Below are positions 19,765 to 30,370 of a stretch of DNA of 64,000 bases, piece after piece; position 1 is the first letter of the stretch; each line of letters starts with the position of its first letter. The notes beneath the pieces were generated by a model, which did no database searches, was not told where the DNA came from, and was given only the letters and a program-made list of their open reading frames with translations. This stretch comes from Citrobacter braakii (GTDB lineage Bacteria > Pseudomonadota > Gammaproteobacteria > Enterobacterales > Enterobacteriaceae). Position numbers and translations under genes: made by a program. Where the stretch lies: contig NZ_NAEW01000001.1 in NCBI RefSeq assembly GCF_002075345.1, positions 1 through 64,000 of the forward strand, written 5' to 3'.

Positions 19765-19809
19765 AATCAATGCAGCAGCTAATTATGCCTTTAAGGAACC
19801 GGAGGAATC

Positions 19810-20094
19810 ATGACCAAGTCAGAATTGATTGAAAGACTTGCAACCCAGCAACCTCATATTCCCGCGAAAGCGGTTGAAGATGCAGTTAAAGAGATGCTGG
19901 AACATATGGCCTCGACTCTTGCGCAGGGCGAGCGTATTGAAATCCGCGGTTTCGGCAGTTTCTCTTTGCATTACCGCGCACCGCGCACCGGACGTAATCC
20001 GAAGACCGGCGATAAAGTGGACCTGGAAGGAAAATACGTTCCGCACTTTAAACCAGGTAAAGAACTGCGCGATCGCGCCAATATTTACGGTTAA
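19810..20094 (+). CDS. ihfB: Integration host factor beta subunit
   Basis: A 94-residue DNA-bending protein of the HU/IHF family, the same length as E. coli IhfB. The beta-arm tip [11 protein letters not shown] near residues 62-72 carries the proline that intercalates in the minor groove. It pairs with IhfA, encoded elsewhere. GGAGG lies six bases before the ATG. It has its own promoter and ends in a strong terminator, so it can be expressed apart from rpsA. Confidence 0.98.
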   Translation: MTKSELIERLATQQPHIPAKAVEDAVKEMLEHMASTLAQGERIEIRGFGSFSLHYRAPRTGRNPKTGDKVDLEGKYVPHFKPGKELRDRANIYG

Positions 20095-20119
20095 GTTTTT
20101 AGCGAGACTTAACGCCGAG

Positions 20120-20145
20120 AAAAGCACCCGCATGGGTGCTTTTTT
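20120..20145 (+). terminator. Rho-independent terminator of ihfB
   Basis: AAAGCACCC and GGGTGCTTT form a 9-bp perfect stem over a 4-base loop, with T extending to six in a row, 26 bases after the ihfB stop. Confidence 0.9.
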
Positions 20146-20300
20146 CATTTCTGCCAGCCCATCCTGGAATCTCCATCCCAGTTAATTTGCACGTTACAAG
20201 CGCCGCTAAATGTTAGCGGAATGCATACCGTATAACGCTAAATTGGCACCAGACAACCGTCGAACATTACTGCACACTTCCTGCTACAGGGAGGTGACTG

Positions 20301-22565
20301 ATGAAAATAACAACGGTTAGTACGAGTGCATTATTCGGCATTCTCCCGCTTATGCTATTACCTGCGTTACCTGACATGCTGTGCATCGGCGTTATATTTG
20401 GTCTGGCAATTCTGCTCTGTCTTATTTCTCACAGCCCTGTACGTTTCGCCGGATTAACCCTGCTATTTTTTCTTTGGGGAGTTCAGGCTGCGAAAGATGC
20501 GCTGTGGGCCGGTAATACGCTGCCTGCAAAAAGCCAGCAGGCCATCGTGCGGATAACCGGAACCGATAATATGACAACGCACTACGGCCAGATCACGCAT
20601 CTGCAGGGGAAGCGAGTATTTCCTGCCATCGGAATTACTCTGTATGGGCAGTACCTACCCGGCAACGTTTGTGCGGGCCAGACATGGGCGATGACGTTGA
20701 AGGTTCGTGTTATACACGGTCAATTGAACGAGGGCGGGTTTGATAGCCAGCGTTACGCATTGGCGCAGCACCAGCTGCTGACGGGAAGATTTTTGCAGGC
20801 TTCGGTTATCACACAACAATGCAGTTTGCGTTCGCGGTATCTCTCCTCGTTGAAAAGCGCGCTCGCCGACTATCCCTGGCAGCAGGTTATACTGGGCCTG
20901 GGAATGGGGGAGCGCTTGTCCGTATCACAAGCGGTGAAAACCATTATGCGTGATACCGGTACGGCCCATTTGATGGCTATCTCCGGGCTGCATATTGCAT
21001 TTGCCGCACTTCTGGCAGCAGGATTAATTCGCGCGGGGCAATTTTTTATGCCAACCAGATGGATTTGCTGGCAGGTTCCGTTAGTTGGCGGGATCGTCTG
21101 CGCAACATTCTATGCCTGGTTAACGGGGCTACAGCCCCCGGCATTACGTACGGTTGTTGCGCTACTGGTCTGGGGAGGGCTAAAACTCAGCGGCAGGCAG
21201 TGGAGTGGATGGTCGGTGTGGATCTGCTGTCTGGCAGCCATTCTGGTGGTGGATCCTGTCGCCGTTCTTTCACAAAGTCTGTGGTTGTCTGCTTTTGCCG
21301 TTGCGGCGCTGCTGTTCTGGTATCAATGGGTTCCGATGCCGGATTGGCCGCTGTCGCGCGTTGGACGCCAATTTCTGGCGCTTGCTCATTTGCAATTGGG
21401 AATTATGCTCCTGCTTCTGCCTGTGCAAATCGCGATGTTTCACGGTTTTAGCCTGACCTCATTTCTGGCGAATTTGTTTGCTGTACCGCTGGTTACGTTT
21501 ATTTCCGTACCGTTGATATTAGCAGGCATGATCGTGCATTTAACCGGGCTGGCGATGATTGAGTCGAATCTATGGTATTTAGCGGATCGCTCCCTCGCGC
21601 TATTATTTTGGGGGCTCAGGAGCCTGCCTGAAGGGTGGATCAATATTGATGCACGTTGGCAATGGCTTGCATTTGTACCCGGACTCCTGCTCATCGCATA
21701 TCGGCTGAACGCGTGGCGAACTATACCGGTAGTTTGCGTCACTGTGCTCCTTTTACTGAGCGCCCCGTTCTGGCGAACGCCACGTACTGATGTCTGGCAA
21801 GTGCATATGCTGGACGTCGGGCAGGGGCTGGCGATGGTAATTGCGCGCAATGGGAAAGCGATTCTTTACGATACCGGTCTGGCATGGCCTGAAGGCGATA
21901 GCGCGCAACAGCTGATTATTCCCTGGTTACGCTGGCACAACCTGGAGCCAGAAGGCGTTATTTTAAGCCACGAGCATATGGATCACCGGGGCGGGTTGCG
22001 CTCGCTGCAGCAAACCTGGCCGTCGCTATGGATAAGAAGCCCATTAGGTTGGGAAGGGCATCTCCCGTGTTTACGCGGGGAGCGCTGGCAATGGCAAGGG
22101 TTAACCTTTAGTGCGCATTGGCCCGTGCGTGGAAATAAAGATCTGGGAAATAACCACTCCTGCGTGGTTAAGGTCGATGACGGGCATCAGAGTATTCTGC
22201 TGACCGGAGATATTGAGTCTCCCGCTGAACAAAAAATGCTAAGTCACTACTGGCAGCATCTGCAGTCTACGGTGATACAGGTTCCACATCATGGTAGCAA
22301 TACCTCATCATCGCAGGCGCTGATTCAGCGGGTCGGCGGGCAGGCCGCGCTAGCCTCCGCATCCCGTTACAATGCCTGGCGTCTCCCGTCCAGGAAAGTG
22401 AAGCAACGTTATCGGCAACAAAATTATCAATGGCTGGATACACCACACCAGGGGCAGATTACGCTGGATTTTTATCAAAAAAACTGGCGAATAAACAGCT
22501 TGCGGGATCAGATTTTACCTCGTTGGTATCATCAGTGGTTTGGCGTGTCGGAGGATAACGGGTAG
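20301..22565 (+). CDS. ycaI: YcaI, ComEC/Rec2-family DNA-uptake channel homologue
   Basis: A 754-residue inner-membrane protein. The first 500 residues hold many hydrophobic segments and the competence domain with the HLMAISGLHIAFAA signature near residue 222. The last 250 residues form a metallo-beta-lactamase-like domain with SHEHMDHRGG near residue 557 and VPHHGSNTSS near 659. ComEC family proteins carry single-stranded DNA across the inner membrane. GGGAGGTGA precedes the ATG. It heads the msbA-lpxK operon region, 36 bases before msbA. Full length, with no sign of decay. Confidence 0.95.
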   Translation: MKITTVSTSALFGILPLMLLPALPDMLCIGVIFGLAILLCLISHSPVRFAGLTLLFFLWGVQAAKDALWAGNTLPAKSQQAIVRITGTDNMTTHYGQITHLQGKRVFPAIGITLYGQYLPGNVCAGQTWAMTLKVRVIHGQLNEGGFDSQRYALAQHQLLTGRFLQASVITQQCSLRSRYLSSLKSALADYPWQQVILGLGMGERLSVSQAVKTIMRDTGTAHLMAISGLHIAFAALLAAGLIRAGQFFMPTRWICWQVPLVGGIVCATFYAWLTGLQPPALRTVVALLVWGGLKLSGRQWSGWSVWICCLAAILVVDPVAVLSQSLWLSAFAVAALLFWYQWVPMPDWPLSRVGRQFLALAHLQLGIMLLLLPVQIAMFHGFSLTSFLANLFAVPLVTFISVPLILAGMIVHLTGLAMIESNLWYLADRSLALLFWGLRSLPEGWINIDARWQWLAFVPGLLLIAYRLNAWRTIPVVCVTVLLLLSAPFWRTPRTDVWQVHMLDVGQGLAMVIARNGKAILYDTGLAWPEGDSAQQLIIPWLRWHNLEPEGVILSHEHMDHRGGLRSLQQTWPSLWIRSPLGWEGHLPCLRGERWQWQGLTFSAHWPVRGNKDLGNNHSCVVKVDDGHQSILLTGDIESPAEQKMLSHYWQHLQSTVIQVPHHGSNTSSSQALIQRVGGQAALASASRYNAWRLPSRKVKQRYRQQNYQWLDTPHQGQITLDFYQKNWRINSLRDQILPRWYHQWFGVSEDNG

Positions 22566-22568
22566 AAT
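22540..22568 (+). promoter_or_regulatory. Candidate msbA promoter
   Basis: TTGGCG (22540-22545) and TAGAAT (22563-22568) are 17 bases apart, at the end of ycaI and about 34 bases before msbA. The -10 begins a small inverted repeat TAGAAT...ATTCTA ending at 22582. Confidence 0.4.
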
Positions 22569-22601
22569 ATGCGGCTATTCTAACAAATGCTGGTTTTTTG
22601 A

Positions 22602-24350
22602 ATGCATAACGATAAAGATCTCTCTACGTGGCAGACGTTTCGCCGACTATGGCCAACCATAGCGCCTTTTAAATCGGGTCTGATCGTGGCGGGTATAGCG
22701 TTAGTCCTTAACGCGGCCAGCGATACCTTCATGTTATCGCTCCTTAAGCCATTACTGGATGATGGTTTTGGTAAAACGGATCGCTCGGTGCTGCTGTGGA
22801 TGCCGCTGGTGGTCATTGGACTGATGATAGTTCGTGGCTTAACCAGCTATGTCTCCAGCTATTGCATCTCATGGGTATCAGGCAAAGTGGTCATGACCAT
22901 GCGTCGCCGCCTGTTTGGCCATATGATGGGCATGCCGGTCTCCTTTTTTGATAAACAGTCTACAGGTACGCTATTGTCACGTATTACCTATGATTCAGAG
23001 CAGGTCGCGTCATCGTCCTCCGGCGCGCTGATCACGGTGGTACGTGAAGGGGCCTCAATTATTGGCCTGTTTATCATGATGTTTTATTACAGCTGGCAGC
23101 TGTCATTGATCCTGATTGTGCTGGCACCGATTGTATCAGTGGCAATCCGTGTGGTTTCCAAGCGCTTTCGTAGCATCAGTAAAAATATGCAAAACACTAT
23201 GGGTCAGGTTACGACCAGTGCTGAGCAGATGCTGAAAGGCCACAAAGAAGTTCTGATTTTTGGTGGTCAGGAAGTCGAAACTAAGCGCTTTGATAAAGTC
23301 AGCAATAAGATGCGTTTGCAGGGCATGAAGATGGTTTCCGCCTCTTCTATCTCCGATCCTATCATCCAGCTGATTGCGTCTCTGGCTCTGGCCTTCGTGT
23401 TGTATGCAGCCAGCTTCCCAAGCGTAATGGAAAACCTGACTGCAGGGACAATTACGGTTGTCTTCTCCTCAATGATCGCGCTGATGCGTCCGTTGAAATC
23501 GCTGACCAACGTCAACGCGCAGTTCCAGCGCGGTATGGCGGCCTGCCAGACCTTATTTACGATTCTGGATAGCGAGCAGGAAAAAGATGAAGGTACACGC
23601 GAAATCGAACGCGCTACCGGCAATCTCGAGTTCCGCAACGTGACATTCACCTATCCGGGACGTGAAGTACCTGCGCTGCGCAACATCAACCTGAATATTC
23701 CAGCGGGGAAAACCGTTGCCCTGGTTGGCCGTTCGGGTTCAGGGAAATCCACCATCGCCAGCTTGATCACGCGCTTCTATGATATTGATGAAGGGCAGAT
23801 TCTAATGGACGGACACGATCTACGTGAATATACCCTGGCATCCTTGCGCGATCAGGTCGCGTTGGTTTCGCAGAATGTGCACCTGTTTAACGATACGGTT
23901 GCCAACAACATCGCCTACGCGCGTACCGATTTGTACAGCCGTGAGCAGATCGAAAAAGCGGCGAAAATGGCTTACGCCATGGATTTCATCAATAAGATGG
24001 ACAATGGCCTGGATACGGTGATTGGCGAAAACGGCGTCCTGCTATCTGGTGGTCAGCGCCAGCGTATCGCTATTGCCCGCGCCTTGTTGCGTGACAGTCC
24101 GATTCTGATCCTTGATGAAGCAACGTCGGCACTCGATACCGAGTCTGAACGCGCGATTCAGGCTGCTCTGGATGAGCTTCAGAAAAACCGTACCTCCCTG
24201 GTGATTGCTCACCGCCTTTCTACCATTGAACAGGCGGATGAAATCATCGTGGTGGAAGACGGTATTATTGTTGAGCGTGGAACCCATAGCGAGCTGATTG
24301 AGCAGCGTGGGGTGTATGCACAATTACATAAAATGCAATTCGGTCAATGA
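22602..24350 (+). CDS. msbA: Lipid A export ATP-binding/permease protein MsbA
   Basis: A 582-residue half-transporter that acts as a homodimer and flips lipid A-core across the inner membrane. Six hydrophobic segments lie in the first 310 residues. The nucleotide-binding domain has Walker [10 protein letters not shown] near residue 376, signature LSGGQRQR near 481 and Walker B ILILDEAT near 500. The length equals the E. coli protein. Its end overlaps lpxK by four bases (ATGA), linking lipid A export and synthesis. Confidence 0.98.
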   Translation: MHNDKDLSTWQTFRRLWPTIAPFKSGLIVAGIALVLNAASDTFMLSLLKPLLDDGFGKTDRSVLLWMPLVVIGLMIVRGLTSYVSSYCISWVSGKVVMTMRRRLFGHMMGMPVSFFDKQSTGTLLSRITYDSEQVASSSSGALITVVREGASIIGLFIMMFYYSWQLSLILIVLAPIVSVAIRVVSKRFRSISKNMQNTMGQVTTSAEQMLKGHKEVLIFGGQEVETKRFDKVSNKMRLQGMKMVSASSISDPIIQLIASLALAFVLYAASFPSVMENLTAGTITVVFSSMIALMRPLKSLTNVNAQFQRGMAACQTLFTILDSEQEKDEGTREIERATGNLEFRNVTFTYPGREVPALRNINLNIPAGKTVALVGRSGSGKSTIASLITRFYDIDEGQILMDGHDLREYTLASLRDQVALVSQNVHLFNDTVANNIAYARTDLYSREQIEKAAKMAYAMDFINKMDNGLDTVIGENGVLLSGGQRQRIAIARALLRDSPILILDEATSALDTESERAIQAALDELQKNRTSLVIAHRLSTIEQADEIIVVEDGIIVERGTHSELIEQRGVYAQLHKMQFGQ

Positions 24351-25324
24351 TCGCTCGAATCTGGTCTGGTGAGTCGCCGCTGTGGCGACTGTTACTCCCG
24401 CTCTCCTGGCTGTATGGCCTGGTGAGCGGGGGGATCCGCTTATGTTACAAGCTTGGGATTAAACGCGCGTGGCGTGCACCAGTCCCGGTTGTGGTGGTCG
24501 GAAACCTGACCGCGGGCGGCAATGGCAAAACACCAGTGGTGATTTGGCTGGTTGAACAACTGCGTCAACGTGGGATTCGCGTGGGCGTGGTGTCGCGTGG
24601 TTATGGCGGGAAAGCGGCTGCTTACCCGCTGTTACTGACCGCAGATACCACTACGGCAGAAGCGGGTGATGAACCTGTGCTGATCGCCCAACGTACCGGC
24701 GTGCCCGTAGCGGTATCCCCGGTAAGATCGGATGCGGTCAAAGCCATTTTGGCCCAACACGATGTGCAGATGATTGTGACGGACGATGGGCTACAGCACT
24801 ACCGTCTGGCGCGAGATGTTGAAATCGTGGTTATTGACGGAGAACGTCGGTTTGGCAATGGCTGGTGGCTTCCCGCGGGTCCCATGCGGGAACGCGCAGG
24901 CCGGCTTAAATCGGTGGATGCGACTATCGTTAACGGTGGCGTTGCGCAGCCAGGGGAAATCCCTATGCGACTTGAACCGGGGCTGGCCGTTAATTTACGT
25001 ACGGGTGAACGCCGCGATGTGTCGCAGCTGTCCAATATTGTCGCCATGGCGGGCATTGGCCATCCACCGCGTTTTTTTGCCACGCTGGAAGCATGCGGTG
25101 CCAGCGTGCAAAAAAGTATTGCGCTGGCAGACCATCAGTCTCTGACCTACAGTGACGTCAGTGCGTTTGCAGACGCCGGGCAAACGCTGGTGATGACGGA
25201 AAAAGATGCGGTTAAGTGCCGTGCATTTGCCGATGAAAACTGGTGGTATTTACCTGTTGACGCTCATTTGTCAGGCGATCGGCCTGATATGTTGCTGGAT
25301 AGCTTAATCTCGCTGACTCGCTAA
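24347..25324 (+). CDS. lpxK: Tetraacyldisaccharide 4'-kinase
   Basis: A 325-residue membrane-bound kinase that adds the 4' phosphate of lipid A. The P-loop-like [12 protein letters not shown] near residue 49 and the DDGLQH motif near 145 are family hallmarks. The protein begins with a hydrophobic stretch that anchors it. It overlaps msbA by four bases and is probably coupled to it. The length is near the 328 residues of E. coli LpxK. Confidence 0.97.
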   Translation: MIARIWSGESPLWRLLLPLSWLYGLVSGGIRLCYKLGIKRAWRAPVPVVVVGNLTAGGNGKTPVVIWLVEQLRQRGIRVGVVSRGYGGKAAAYPLLLTADTTTAEAGDEPVLIAQRTGVPVAVSPVRSDAVKAILAQHDVQMIVTDDGLQHYRLARDVEIVVIDGERRFGNGWWLPAGPMRERAGRLKSVDATIVNGGVAQPGEIPMRLEPGLAVNLRTGERRDVSQLSNIVAMAGIGHPPRFFATLEACGASVQKSIALADHQSLTYSDVSAFADAGQTLVMTEKDAVKCRAFADENWWYLPVDAHLSGDRPDMLLDSLISLTR

Positions 25325-25365
25325 CTGATTCACGCTGCGGCAGCGAATCATTTATGAGGCCATAA

Positions 25366-26598
25366 ATGTCGTTGCCGCGTCTTTCTTTGACGGATGCCCG
25401 TCATCTTCACCTTGCCGCTCAAGGGCTGCTGAAAAAAACACGCCGTCGGGCAACCCCAGCAGATATTCTTGCTACCATTTCGCGCATGTCGTTACTGCAA
25501 ATCGATACCATCAATATTGTGGCGCGCAGCCCTTACCTGGTGCTGTTTAGTCGTTTGGGTGATTATTCGCCCCAGTGGCTGGATGACGCGTTGCATCGGG
25601 GCGAACTGATGGAATACTGGGCGCACGAGGCCTGCTTTTTGCCGCGTAGCGACTTTATGCTGATACGTCACCGCATGCTGGCCCCGGAGAAAATGGGCTG
25701 GAAATATAAAGCGGAGTGGATGAAAGAACATGCGCATGAGATTGAGCAACTGCTCCAGCACATCCAGCATAACGGACCAGTACGCTCTGCCGATTTTGAG
25801 CATCTGCGCAAGGGGGCCAGCGGCTGGTGGGCATGGAAACCGCATAAGCGTCATCTTGAAGGCCTGTTCACCGCCGGGAAAGTGATGGTGGTGGAACGGC
25901 GTAATTTCCAGCGAGTGTATGATTTAACCCATCGCGTCATGCCGCACTGGGATGATGAACGCGACCGGCTTTCACAGGAAGAAGCTGAAAGCCTCATGCT
26001 GGATAACAGCGCCCGCAGTCTGGGGATTTTTCGCGAACAATGGCTGGCAGACTACTATCGCCTGAAGCGTCCGGCGCTAAAAAACTGGTGCAACGTACGT
26101 GCACAGCAGCAACAGATTATTCCTGTCGATGTCGAAGGGTTAGGAACCCTGTGGCTGCATAGCCACCTTCAGCCGCTGCTGGAGCAGGCATTGACGGGTA
26201 AATTAACGGCGACGCATAGCGCAGTATTATCACCCTTTGATCCGGTGGTCTGGGATCGTAAACGGGCAGAGCAGCTATTCGATTTTAGCTATCGGCTCGA
26301 ATGTTACACGCCAGCACCGAAACGTCAGTATGGTTATTTCGTCCTGCCGCTACTGCATCGCGGACAGTTAGTTGGGCGGATGGATGCCAAAATGCACCGC
26401 AAAACGGGCGTACTGGAAGTGATTTCGCTCTGGTTACAGGATGGCGTCAAACCTGGGGTTACTCTGCAAAAAGGATTGTTTCAGGCGATTGATGATTTTG
26501 CCCGCTGGCAGCAGGCAACACGTGTGACGCTGGGACGCTATCCTGAAGGTTTATTTGCTGATGCACGCCATGGTTGGGAAATAGACCCAGCACGGTAA
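25366..26598 (+). CDS. ycaQ: YcaQ, DNA interstrand crosslink glycosylase family protein
   Basis: A 410-residue protein of the winged-helix HTH_42/AlkZ superfamily. The family catalytic motif Gln-X-Asp is seen as Q45-I46-D47 in SLLQIDTINI. E. coli YcaQ removes N7-alkylated bases and unhooks nitrogen-mustard crosslinks. It begins 41 bases after lpxK and seems to ride on the envelope operon, which has no clear functional link to DNA repair. Confidence 0.93.
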   Translation: MSLPRLSLTDARHLHLAAQGLLKKTRRRATPADILATISRMSLLQIDTINIVARSPYLVLFSRLGDYSPQWLDDALHRGELMEYWAHEACFLPRSDFMLIRHRMLAPEKMGWKYKAEWMKEHAHEIEQLLQHIQHNGPVRSADFEHLRKGASGWWAWKPHKRHLEGLFTAGKVMVVERRNFQRVYDLTHRVMPHWDDERDRLSQEEAESLMLDNSARSLGIFREQWLADYYRLKRPALKNWCNVRAQQQQIIPVDVEGLGTLWLHSHLQPLLEQALTGKLTATHSAVLSPFDPVVWDRKRAEQLFDFSYRLECYTPAPKRQYGYFVLPLLHRGQLVGRMDAKMHRKTGVLEVISLWLQDGVKPGVTLQKGLFQAIDDFARWQQATRVTLGRYPEGLFADARHGWEIDPAR

Positions 26599-26649
26599 GC
26601 GATTATGTTAATATTTACGGATTCACAATCCGGTCCATCTGGAGGAACT

Positions 26650-27575
<926 letters not shown>

Positions 27576-27585
27576 TTTTTCTCAC

Positions 27586-27624
27586 GACACTCCCCTGAGG
27601 ACGCCAATTTTTGGGAGGAGTGTC
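27586..27624 (+). terminator. Stem-loop after kdsB
   Basis: Perfect 8-bp arms GACACTCC (27586-27593) and GGAGTGTC (27617-27624) enclose a 23-base loop, 10 bases after the kdsB stop. Further pairing inside the loop is possible. There is no T run, so this is a probable rather than certain end of the operon. Confidence 0.4.
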
Positions 27625-27737
27625 ATATCGTTACGCTTTCCCGCCACTTTTCTTTTCATCAATTGATCTCATCCGGGTGACATCTGTCTGCACGACGCTC
27701 ATTATGAAAGCAGTAGCATTTATGAGGGCAATCCGAA

Positions 27738-28631
27738 ATGGAACAGTTGCGTGCCGAACTCAGTCATCTGTTGGGTGAAAAACTCAGTCGTATAGAATGC
27801 GTGAATGAAAAAGTGGATACGGCCCTGTGGTCACTGTACGACAGCCAGGGAAATCCGATGCCACTGATGGCGAGAAGTTTCACCACGCCGGGTATGGCGC
27901 AGCAGTTGGCATGGAAAACCTCCATGCTGGCGCGCAGTGGTACGGTGCGTATGCCCGTCATTTATGGGGTCTTAACCCACGAGGAACATCCCGGTCCTGA
28001 TGTGCTACTGCTTGAGCGTTTACGTGGAGTGCCGGTGGAAGCGCCTGCCCGAACGCCCGAACGCTGGGAACATTTAAAAGATCAGATCGTAGAAGGTCTG
28101 CTGTCATGGCATCGGCAGGATAGTGCTGGTTGCGTGGGAATGGTGGATAACACGCAAGAGAATATCTGGCCATCCTGGTATCGTCAGCGGGTTGAGGTGC
28201 TGTGGACCACGTTAAATCAGTTCAACAATACCGGACTAACGATGCAGGACAAGCGGATCCTGTTTCGCACGCGTGAGTGTTTGCCTGCCTTATTTGAAGG
28301 ATTCAATGATAACTGCGTGCTGATCCACGGTAATTTCAGTTTACGTAGCATGCTCAAAGATGCCCGTAGCGATCAGCTTCTGGCTATGGTGGGACCGGGG
28401 TTGATGCTGTGGGCGCCAAGGGAATATGAACTGTTCCGCCTGATGGATAATGCGCTGGCGGAAAGCCTGCTTTGGCAATACCTGCAGCGCGCGCCAGTGG
28501 CGGAGTCATTCATCTGGCGGCGCTGGTTGTACGTGTTATGGGATGAAGTGACGCAACTGGTCAACACCGGACGCTTTAATCGTTCCAACTTTGACCTGGC
28601 AACGAAATCATTGCTGCCGTGGCTCGCATGA
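27738..28631 (+). CDS. ycbJ: YcbJ, protein-kinase/aminoglycoside-phosphotransferase-like fold protein
   Basis: A 297-residue cytoplasmic protein with the same length as E. coli YcbJ as recalled. The layout resembles the aminoglycoside phosphotransferase group: a basic N-lobe, LLLERLRG near residue 92 and a Brenner-like motif. However, that motif reads IHGNFSLRSM near residue 197, with Asn where active kinases have Asp. Whether it phosphorylates anything is unknown. It stands alone between kdsB and the convergent elyC. GGGCAATCCGAA is the only weak ribosome-binding region. Confidence 0.85.
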   Translation: MEQLRAELSHLLGEKLSRIECVNEKVDTALWSLYDSQGNPMPLMARSFTTPGMAQQLAWKTSMLARSGTVRMPVIYGVLTHEEHPGPDVLLLERLRGVPVEAPARTPERWEHLKDQIVEGLLSWHRQDSAGCVGMVDNTQENIWPSWYRQRVEVLWTTLNQFNNTGLTMQDKRILFRTRECLPALFEGFNDNCVLIHGNFSLRSMLKDARSDQLLAMVGPGLMLWAPREYELFRLMDNALAESLLWQYLQRAPVAESFIWRRWLYVLWDEVTQLVNTGRFNRSNFDLATKSLLPWLA

Positions 28632-28666
28632 TAAACATGTGAACACCTTATCAGGCAGCATTCCTG

Positions 28667-29431
28667 TCAATGTTCCGATCCCTTCAGCCACTGCCAGATG
28701 CGTCCCAGGGTTTCGTAACCAACGCGATCGCTGTGCATCAACCAAACGGGGGAGGGTATAGCGCGCTCCCACGGATTAAGCGGTGAATCAATCGCTAACT
28801 GATTGGCTGGCGCTGGCAGCGGATGCAAGCCGGCCTGCTGGAAGAAGATCATCGCCCGCGGTAAGTGGGAGGCAGAGGTTACCAGCAGGAACGGCGCATT
28901 GCCGATGGCCTTCTTTACCGCCGCGGCTTCTTCTTCGGTATCTTTGGGGTGATCCAGGGTGATGATTTCATCGGCTGGCACCCCCAGCGACTGCGCTACT
29001 CGGGCGCCAGCTTCTGCGGTACTGACGTTATTCGTCTTTGCGGCAGCGCCGGTAAAGATGAGCTTCGATCCCGGGTTTGCGCGCCATAGGCGAATACCTT
29101 CATTCAGACGTGGAAGGCTGTTGCTGATCAGATTTGAACTCGGCGCCCACTGCGGATTCCAGGTATACCCTCCGCCCAGCACCACAATATATTCCACTTT
29201 TTGCGAACCTTGCCACGTTGGATAACTGTCCTCAATCGGTTTCAACAGTCTGTCGGCGACGGGCTGTAAACTAAGGAGTAACAGTGCCAGCCAACTCAGG
29301 CTAATACACACTTTCCCTGTTTTTTGAAAGCGACTGAACCAGACCAGCGCCAGGCCAATACCCATCATAATTAGCATCAGTGGCAGCGGCAGCATCATAC
29401 CGCCAATCACTTTCTTCAGCGTAAAAAGCAT
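28667..29431 (-). CDS. elyC: ElyC, envelope biogenesis factor (DUF218)
   Basis: A 254-residue inner-membrane protein. Two hydrophobic segments lie at about residues 10-30 and 40-58, followed by a periplasmic DUF218 domain with VVLGGGYTWNP near residue 83 and TSASHLPRAM near 185. In E. coli it affects peptidoglycan assembly and lipid-carrier supply at low temperature. It is slightly shorter at the C terminus than the 259-residue E. coli protein. It is convergent with ycbJ and divergent from cmoM. Confidence 0.93.
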   Translation of the reverse strand: MLFTLKKVIGGMMLPLPLMLIMMGIGLALVWFSRFQKTGKVCISLSWLALLLLSLQPVADRLLKPIEDSYPTWQGSQKVEYIVVLGGGYTWNPQWAPSSNLISNSLPRLNEGIRLWRANPGSKLIFTGAAAKTNNVSTAEAGARVAQSLGVPADEIITLDHPKDTEEEAAAVKKAIGNAPFLLVTSASHLPRAMIFFQQAGLHPLPAPANQLAIDSPLNPWERAIPSPVWLMHSDRVGYETLGRIWQWLKGSEH

Positions 29432-29566
29432 CCTTTTTGGTTCCTTTTTTAACCATACAGCAGGGGATCTGCAGGGATATTACACCAGGAAGGTTCATTC
29501 TCGGCGTGGGTGTGACAAAATAGCGGTTTTACTTAGTCACCCTAAAGCCAGTATGCGGAGAGCCCG

Positions 29567-30370
29567 ATGCGGGATCGCAATTTTGATGACATTGCAGAGA
29601 AGTTTTCCCGTAACATTTACGGCACCACCAAAGGTCATTTAAGACAGGCTATCCTTTGGCAGGATCTGGATCGATTACTGGAAACGTTCGGTGAGCAAAA
29701 ACTGCACATTCTGGATGCCGGTGGTGGTGAAGGGCAAACGGCCATCAAAATGGCGGAACGAGGACATTTCGTCACATTATGCGATCTGTCTGGCGAGATG
29801 ATCGCCCGAGCGCAACAGGCGGCAGAGGCAAAAGGTGTGAGCGGGAACATGCATTTTATACAATGCGCTGCTCAGGATGTTGCTTCGCATTTGGAAAGCC
29901 CGGTTGATCTGATATTGTTTCATGCTGTGCTGGAGTGGGTGACAGATCCGGTCAACGTGTTGCAGACTCTGTGGTCAGTATTGCGTCCTGGCGGCGCGCT
30001 GTCGTTAATGTTCTACAATGCTAACGGTCTGTTGATGCATAACATGGTCGCAGGGAACTTTGACTATGTGCAGGTGGGGATGCCGAAACGTAAAAAGCGC
30101 ACGCTTTCACCGGACTACCCGCGCGATCCGGGGCAGGTCTACCAGTGGCTGGACGAGATCGGTTGGCAGATAACCGGTAAAACGGGCGTCCGCGTGTTTC
30201 ATGATTATCTGCGAGATAAACATAAACAGCATGACGACTTTGAAATGTTACTTGAGTTAGAAACGCGCTATTGCCGCCAGGAACCGTATATCAGCCTTGG
30301 GCGCTATATTCATGTCACCGCGATTAAAAGTTCGGCCCGAGCCGCAGATGCAAGGATAATTTATGAGTGA
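29567..30370 (+). CDS. cmoM: tRNA 5-carboxymethoxyuridine methyltransferase CmoM
   Basis: A 267-residue class I SAM methyltransferase. The SAM-binding motif [12 protein letters not shown] is near residue 48, with LCDLSGEM near 71. It methylates the carboxyl group of 5-carboxymethoxyuridine at the tRNA wobble position (formerly SmtA). The C-terminal tail differs from and is a few residues longer than E. coli's. The last eight bases overlap mukF, so this is the first gene of the cmoM-mukFEB operon. Confidence 0.95.
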   Translation: MRDRNFDDIAEKFSRNIYGTTKGHLRQAILWQDLDRLLETFGEQKLHILDAGGGEGQTAIKMAERGHFVTLCDLSGEMIARAQQAAEAKGVSGNMHFIQCAAQDVASHLESPVDLILFHAVLEWVTDPVNVLQTLWSVLRPGGALSLMFYNANGLLMHNMVAGNFDYVQVGMPKRKKRTLSPDYPRDPGQVYQWLDEIGWQITGKTGVRVFHDYLRDKHKQHDDFEMLLELETRYCRQEPYISLGRYIHVTAIKSSARAADARIIYE

